A DNA stretch of 7,464 bases, taken from Proteobacteria bacterium CAG:495 (GTDB taxonomy: Bacteria > Pseudomonadota > Alphaproteobacteria > RF32 > CAG-239). This document shows, one piece after another, positions 4,263 through 7,464 of this stretch. Both the position numbers and the translations under genes were made by a program. Position 1 is the first letter of the stretch, and every line of letters begins with the position of its first letter. The stretch is from the NCBI GenBank assembly GCA_000432275.1, contig HF995275.1, positions 1-7,464 on the forward strand. The letters run 5' to 3'. Under the pieces are notes generated by a model, which did not search any database, was not told the DNA's origin, and saw only the letters and a list, made by a program, of their open reading frames with translations.

Positions 4263-6011
4263 ATGAATCTGTCTTTAGAAAACATCATTAATCAAAAGCT
4301 GCATAAAATTTTCAACGAACTCAACTTAGATGAAAAATTTGCCACGGTAAAAGTCTCCGACCGTCCGGACCTGAGCGACTTTCAGTGCAACGGCGCCCTG
4401 GCTCTGGCCAAACAGGAGCGAAAAAATCCGCGGGAAATCGCCGCAAGCATCGGCAAAATGCTGGAGGCCGACCCTGATTTTACAAAGGTTTCAATCGACG
4501 GACCGGGTTTTATCAACCTGTCGCTAAGCGATGCCTTTATCGGCAAAGTAATGGATGAAATTGCCGCCGATGAACGTTACGGCGTGGGAAAAGTTGCGAA
4601 TCCGCACACGGTAGTGCTTGACTTTGGCGGCCCCAACGTTGCCAAAGCCCTGCATGTGGGGCATTTGCGTTCGGCCGTTATCGGAGAATCTTTCCGCAGA
4701 ATAGAAAACTTTGTCGGCAACAAAACGATTTCTGACGTCCATTTCGGCGACTGGGGCACTCCGATGGGAATGATTTTGGCAGAAATTATTAATCAGGACG
4801 GCAATCTTGACAAGGTCACGCAATACAACATCGACGAGATTTCGGCCTTTTACAAACAAGCCAACACCCGTTGCAAAGAAGACGAAAACGCCAAGGAAAA
4901 AGCCCGCGAAATTACGACCAAAATTCAAGACAAAGTTCCCGAATATTATAATGCCTGGAAACATTTGCGCGAAGTTTCCATCGCCGCCGTCAAAAAAAAC
5001 TATGACGAACTGCAGGCGCATTTCGACCTTTGGCTGGGCGAAAGCGACGCTCACGAGGCCAGTTTTGACATTGTTAAGATTGCCAAAGAAAAAGGCCTGG
5101 CAGAAGTCGACGACGGCGCAACGATTATCCGCCTGGAAGAAACCAACAAGCCCAAACCTCCGGTTATTCTGGTTAAAAGCGACGGCGGTTTTGCCTATCA
5201 GGTAACGGACATTGCCACCATAAAGATGCGTTATGACGACCTGAAAGCCGACGAGATTGTTTACTTTGTCGACCAGCGGCAGGCTCTGCACTTTGAACAG
5301 GTATTTGAAGTTGCGCAAATGCTGGGAATTGCTCCGAACGTGGAAATGACACACCGCGGTTTCGGCACCGTCAACGGGGCTGACGGCAAGCCGTTCAAAA
5401 CCAGAGACGGCGGCGTGATGACGCTGGAAAATCTGATTAAGATGTCTAAAGACAAAGTTCGCGAATCGGTGCCAAGCGCAGACGAAGTTGAAGGATACAG
5501 CGCAGAAGACATAGAGAAAATGGTTACGCAGATTGCCATCGGCGCCATAAAATTCCAGGACCTAAAAAACAATACCGCGTCCGGATACATCTTTGACCTT
5601 GACGACTTTGCCAAGTTTGACGGTAAAACCGGCCCTTATATTCAATATGCCATTGCCCGCATCAATTCCATCATCAACAAAGCCAAAGACGCTCATATCA
5701 ACGAGGGAACGGTTAATCTGACCAACAAGGAAGAACGCGACCTTGCGTTAAAGATTTCGCAACTAAATAATGTTATTATGCGCGCGCACAGCGAAAAAGA
5801 ACCGAGCATCATTTCGGAATACGTCTTTGCTCTGGCGCAGACTTTCTCAACGTTTTACAACGTTTCATCAATTATGAATGCAGAAAGCCCGGAAGCTGCG
5901 GCTTCACGCCTGAGACTGGCCCGCATGGTCAGAGACATTCTGAAACTGCTGTTGGATTTGCTGGGAATAGAGGCTCCGGAGGTTATGCTGAAAAAAGCCG
6001 GCGCCCAATAA
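4263..6011 (+). CDS. argS: Arginyl-tRNA synthetase
   Basis: Class I aminoacyl-tRNA synthetase that attaches arginine to tRNA-Arg in the cytoplasm; tRNA must bind before arginine is activated. The 582-residue length is normal. In order: the ArgRS N-terminal additional domain (about 1-105, with LSDFQCNGALALAK), the catalytic Rossmann core with GGPNVAKALHVGHLRS (HIGH-type motif HVGH at 131-134), GDWGTPMGM (162-170), the region KPFKTRDGG (377-384 and following) that takes the KMSKS position, and the helical anticodon-binding domain starting GPYIQYAIARI (457-467) and ending LLGIEAPEVM. The absence of a canonical KMSKS is usual for many ArgRS enzymes. The ATG at 4263 has AGGA about 11 nt upstream. 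It sits between the lipoprotein gene and the MFS gene (33-nt gap) on the same strand, so the three are probably one transcript. Confidence 0.98.
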   Translation: MNLSLENIINQKLHKIFNELNLDEKFATVKVSDRPDLSDFQCNGALALAKQERKNPREIAASIGKMLEADPDFTKVSIDGPGFINLSLSDAFIGKVMDEIAADERYGVGKVANPHTVVLDFGGPNVAKALHVGHLRSAVIGESFRRIENFVGNKTISDVHFGDWGTPMGMILAEIINQDGNLDKVTQYNIDEISAFYKQANTRCKEDENAKEKAREITTKIQDKVPEYYNAWKHLREVSIAAVKKNYDELQAHFDLWLGESDAHEASFDIVKIAKEKGLAEVDDGATIIRLEETNKPKPPVILVKSDGGFAYQVTDIATIKMRYDDLKADEIVYFVDQRQALHFEQVFEVAQMLGIAPNVEMTHRGFGTVNGADGKPFKTRDGGVMTLENLIKMSKDKVRESVPSADEVEGYSAEDIEKMVTQIAIGAIKFQDLKNNTASGYIFDLDDFAKFDGKTGPYIQYAIARINSIINKAKDAHINEGTVNLTNKEERDLALKISQLNNVIMRAHSEKEPSIISEYVFALAQTFSTFYNVSSIMNAESPEAAASRLRLARMVRDILKLLLDLLGIEAPEVMLKKAGAQ

Positions 6012-6044
6012 GAAATATTTTTTCCGAGCCAGAAGGGGCCGAAC

Positions 6045-7340
6045 ATGCAAGGTATTGAAGAATATTTAAAATCTTTACGGGCTTTGGCCTCTCCGCTCAC
6101 GGCATTTTTCATCGGCACAATTTTTACCTGCACGGCTTACGGCCTGTTGTCGTCTTATCTGGCGCTGCGGCTGAATGCTCAGGGTGTGCCGACGAATTAT
6201 ACCGGCATTATTCTGGCGGTATATTACGTCGGATATATTTTTGCCTCGTTGAGCGCGTATAAAATCATTAACCGGGTGGGACATATCAGAGCTTTTTCTA
6301 CCTATATCTCGGTCCTTTCGGCATTGGTTCTGCTGCATGCTTTGTCGCCCAATCCCATATATTGGGGAATTTTACGCCTGCTGGAAGGCTATTGTCTCGG
6401 CTCCTCGATGATGTGTCTGGAGAGCTGGCTGAACACGCGTTCCAACAACGAGAACCGGGGTGTCATTATGTCAATGTATATGATTACCACATACCTGGGC
6501 TCCGCCTGCGGGCAATTGATGCTGAACATTCCGGATCCGCAGGGATTTATAATTTTTATCATAATTTCGGTTCTGTACTCGGTGGCACTGGTACCGATTT
6601 CCCTGACGGCTCTGCCCTCGCCTGACATTACCGCACATAAGAGTATGTCGCTCAAACGCTTGTACAGTATTGCGCCCGTCGGTGTCGTCGGTTGTATCGT
6701 CAGCGGTGTAATGGTCGGTTCGATTTATACCTTAGGAGCAATTTATGCCGAACGCACCGGGCTGAGTATGAAAGCGACTTCTCTGTTTATGTTTTTTACG
6801 ATTATGGGCGGAATGTTGGCCCAGCTGCCGGTCGGTAAATTATCCGACCGTATGGACCGACGTTTCGTGCTGATGTGGGAAAGCGGAATATTGTTTCTCA
6901 TTACGCCGTGGATTCACCATTTTGTCAGCGAGAGCCTGTTGGAACTGGCAATAGTGGCGTTAATCCTCGGTGCGGGAACTTTCGTGATGTATCCGATATG
7001 CGTTTCGCACGTTAATGACAAAATAGAAGACAGCGAAAGAGTTGAGGCCAGCGGTATGCTTATCTTGCTGCAAAGCATCGGTATGATTTTTGGTCCGATA
7101 GTTATTTCCGCCGCCATGCAGGAATGGGGATCCATCAGCTTTTTGTTTGCATTCTCAATCGTCAACGCTTTCTTTGTTCTTTATGTCTTCAAACATATCA
7201 CGTTCCGTCCGCAAACAGGTTATATTAATCAGAGCAAAACCGCGCCGGTTCCGTTGGCTCCGACACATATGTTTAATGAGCTGGCCAAAGATGATACTCT
7301 GTTAGACAAAGCAAAAGAACTGTTTCAAGACAAACACTAA
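6045..7340 (+). CDS. YcaD-like major facilitator superfamily transporter
   Basis: A 431-residue inner-membrane protein with about 12 hydrophobic segments, the usual MFS size. The sequence resembles the YcaD-type MFS subfamily: ESWLN followed by a Ser/Asn and RG stretch (126-139) at the cytoplasmic side, a helix ending TTYLGSACGQ, and the second-half MFS loop motif GKLSDRMDRR (264-273). The substrate is unknown and cannot be read from sequence. After the last membrane segment (around 383) there is a cytoplasmic tail of nearly 50 residues with a proline-rich patch (PVPLAPTH) and a charged helix ending in ELFQDKH. The ATG at 6045 has AGAAGGGG about 6 nt upstream. It is the last gene of the lipoprotein-argS unit and is followed by a strong terminator. 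Confidence 0.92.
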   Translation: MQGIEEYLKSLRALASPLTAFFIGTIFTCTAYGLLSSYLALRLNAQGVPTNYTGIILAVYYVGYIFASLSAYKIINRVGHIRAFSTYISVLSALVLLHALSPNPIYWGILRLLEGYCLGSSMMCLESWLNTRSNNENRGVIMSMYMITTYLGSACGQLMLNIPDPQGFIIFIIISVLYSVALVPISLTALPSPDITAHKSMSLKRLYSIAPVGVVGCIVSGVMVGSIYTLGAIYAERTGLSMKATSLFMFFTIMGGMLAQLPVGKLSDRMDRRFVLMWESGILFLITPWIHHFVSESLLELAIVALILGAGTFVMYPICVSHVNDKIEDSERVEASGMLILLQSIGMIFGPIVISAAMQEWGSISFLFAFSIVNAFFVLYVFKHITFRPQTGYINQSKTAPVPLAPTHMFNELAKDDTLLDKAKELFQDKH

Positions 7341-7351
7341 TTTTCTCAAAC

Positions 7352-7393
7352 AAGTAAAACCCCGCAAAATGGCGGGGTTTTACTTTTATTTAG
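7352..7393 (+). terminator. Strong rho-independent terminator after the MFS gene
   Basis: AAGTAAAACCCCGC (7352-7365) pairs perfectly over 14 bp with GCGGGGTTTTACTT (7372-7385), with a 6-nt loop. The right arm carries TTTT and is followed by TTATTTAG. It lies 11 nt after the MFS stop. The A-rich left arm makes it potentially bidirectional, protecting the unit from transcription entering from the right. Confidence 0.92.
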
Positions 7394-7414
7394 TCTATAC
7401 CGCGCAATTAAGTG

Positions 7415-7443
7415 TTTACTCTCTTTAATTTCTTTGTTATAAT
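7415..7443 (+). promoter_or_regulatory. Sigma-70-like promoter reading out to the right
   Basis: TTTACT (7415-7420) and a perfect TATAAT (7438-7443) are separated by 17 nt in an AT-rich stretch immediately after the terminator. The predicted start is near 7450, at the edge of a small hairpin. The gene or RNA it drives is outside the window. Confidence 0.65.
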
Positions 7444-7450
7444 AAAAACT

Positions 7451-7464
7451 GAACCTGTGGGTTC
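7451..7464 (+). repeat. 5-bp hairpin at the predicted transcript start, right edge
   Basis: GAACC (7451-7455) and GGTTC (7460-7464) pair around the loop TGTG, beginning about 7 nt after the -10. The stem may continue past the window end. It echoes the GGTTCA/TGAACC hairpin at the left edge. Confidence 0.45.

Noticed and set aside
4524..5354. A 276-residue open frame antisense to argS
   Set aside because: It lies wholly within a confident gene, has a composition typical of a shadow frame (rich in Phe, Val, Asn) and no recognisable domain.

Overview
The window reads as ordinary chromosomal DNA from a bacterium, most likely an alphaproteobacterium or a close relative. This rests on the style of the phosphoglycerate kinase C-terminus, a small four-cysteine lipoprotein of a kind I associate with that class, and the ArgRS and YcaD-like transporter sequences. 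It is inference from remembered family features, not a database result. I see no phage, transposon, CRISPR array, rRNA or tRNA. Six protein-coding genes are complete, and both window edges fall in intergenic DNA.

Layout. Positions 1-177 are intergenic: an edge hairpin, a perfect DnaA-box 9-mer, and the pgk terminator on the minus strand. Positions 178-2485 hold a minus-strand glycolytic pair, gap then pgk, separated by an 88-nt spacer with a nested hairpin and a T-run. Gap has its own promoter-like sequence, enclosed by an 8-bp inverted repeat, and a short leader. Positions 2648-3867 hold a second minus-strand unit: a small protein resembling the UPF0149/YecA family, then an FMN nitroreductase, ending in a strong terminator. 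From about 3861 a divergent plus-strand unit encodes a small lipoprotein, arginyl-tRNA synthetase (argS) and a YcaD-like MFS transporter. It ends in a 14-bp perfect-stem terminator. The last 80 bases contain a good sigma-70-like promoter reading out of the window.

How the genes fit together. Gap and pgk catalyse consecutive steps of glycolysis (glyceraldehyde-3-phosphate to 1,3-bisphosphoglycerate to 3-phosphoglycerate, making ATP), and the hairpin between them could adjust their relative expression. ArgS charges tRNA-Arg. The lipoprotein and transporter beside it have no obvious functional link to it. The nitroreductase and its upstream partner are probably co-transcribed, with unknown substrate and role.

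No convincing new multi-gene system is visible. The best leads are regulatory: matching promoter-plus-5'-hairpin arrangements facing outward at both window edges, the operator-like repeat around the gap promoter, and the gap-pgk intercistronic structure. A further lead is an enterobacterial/eukaryote-style GAPDH sitting next to an alphaproteobacterial-style PGK.
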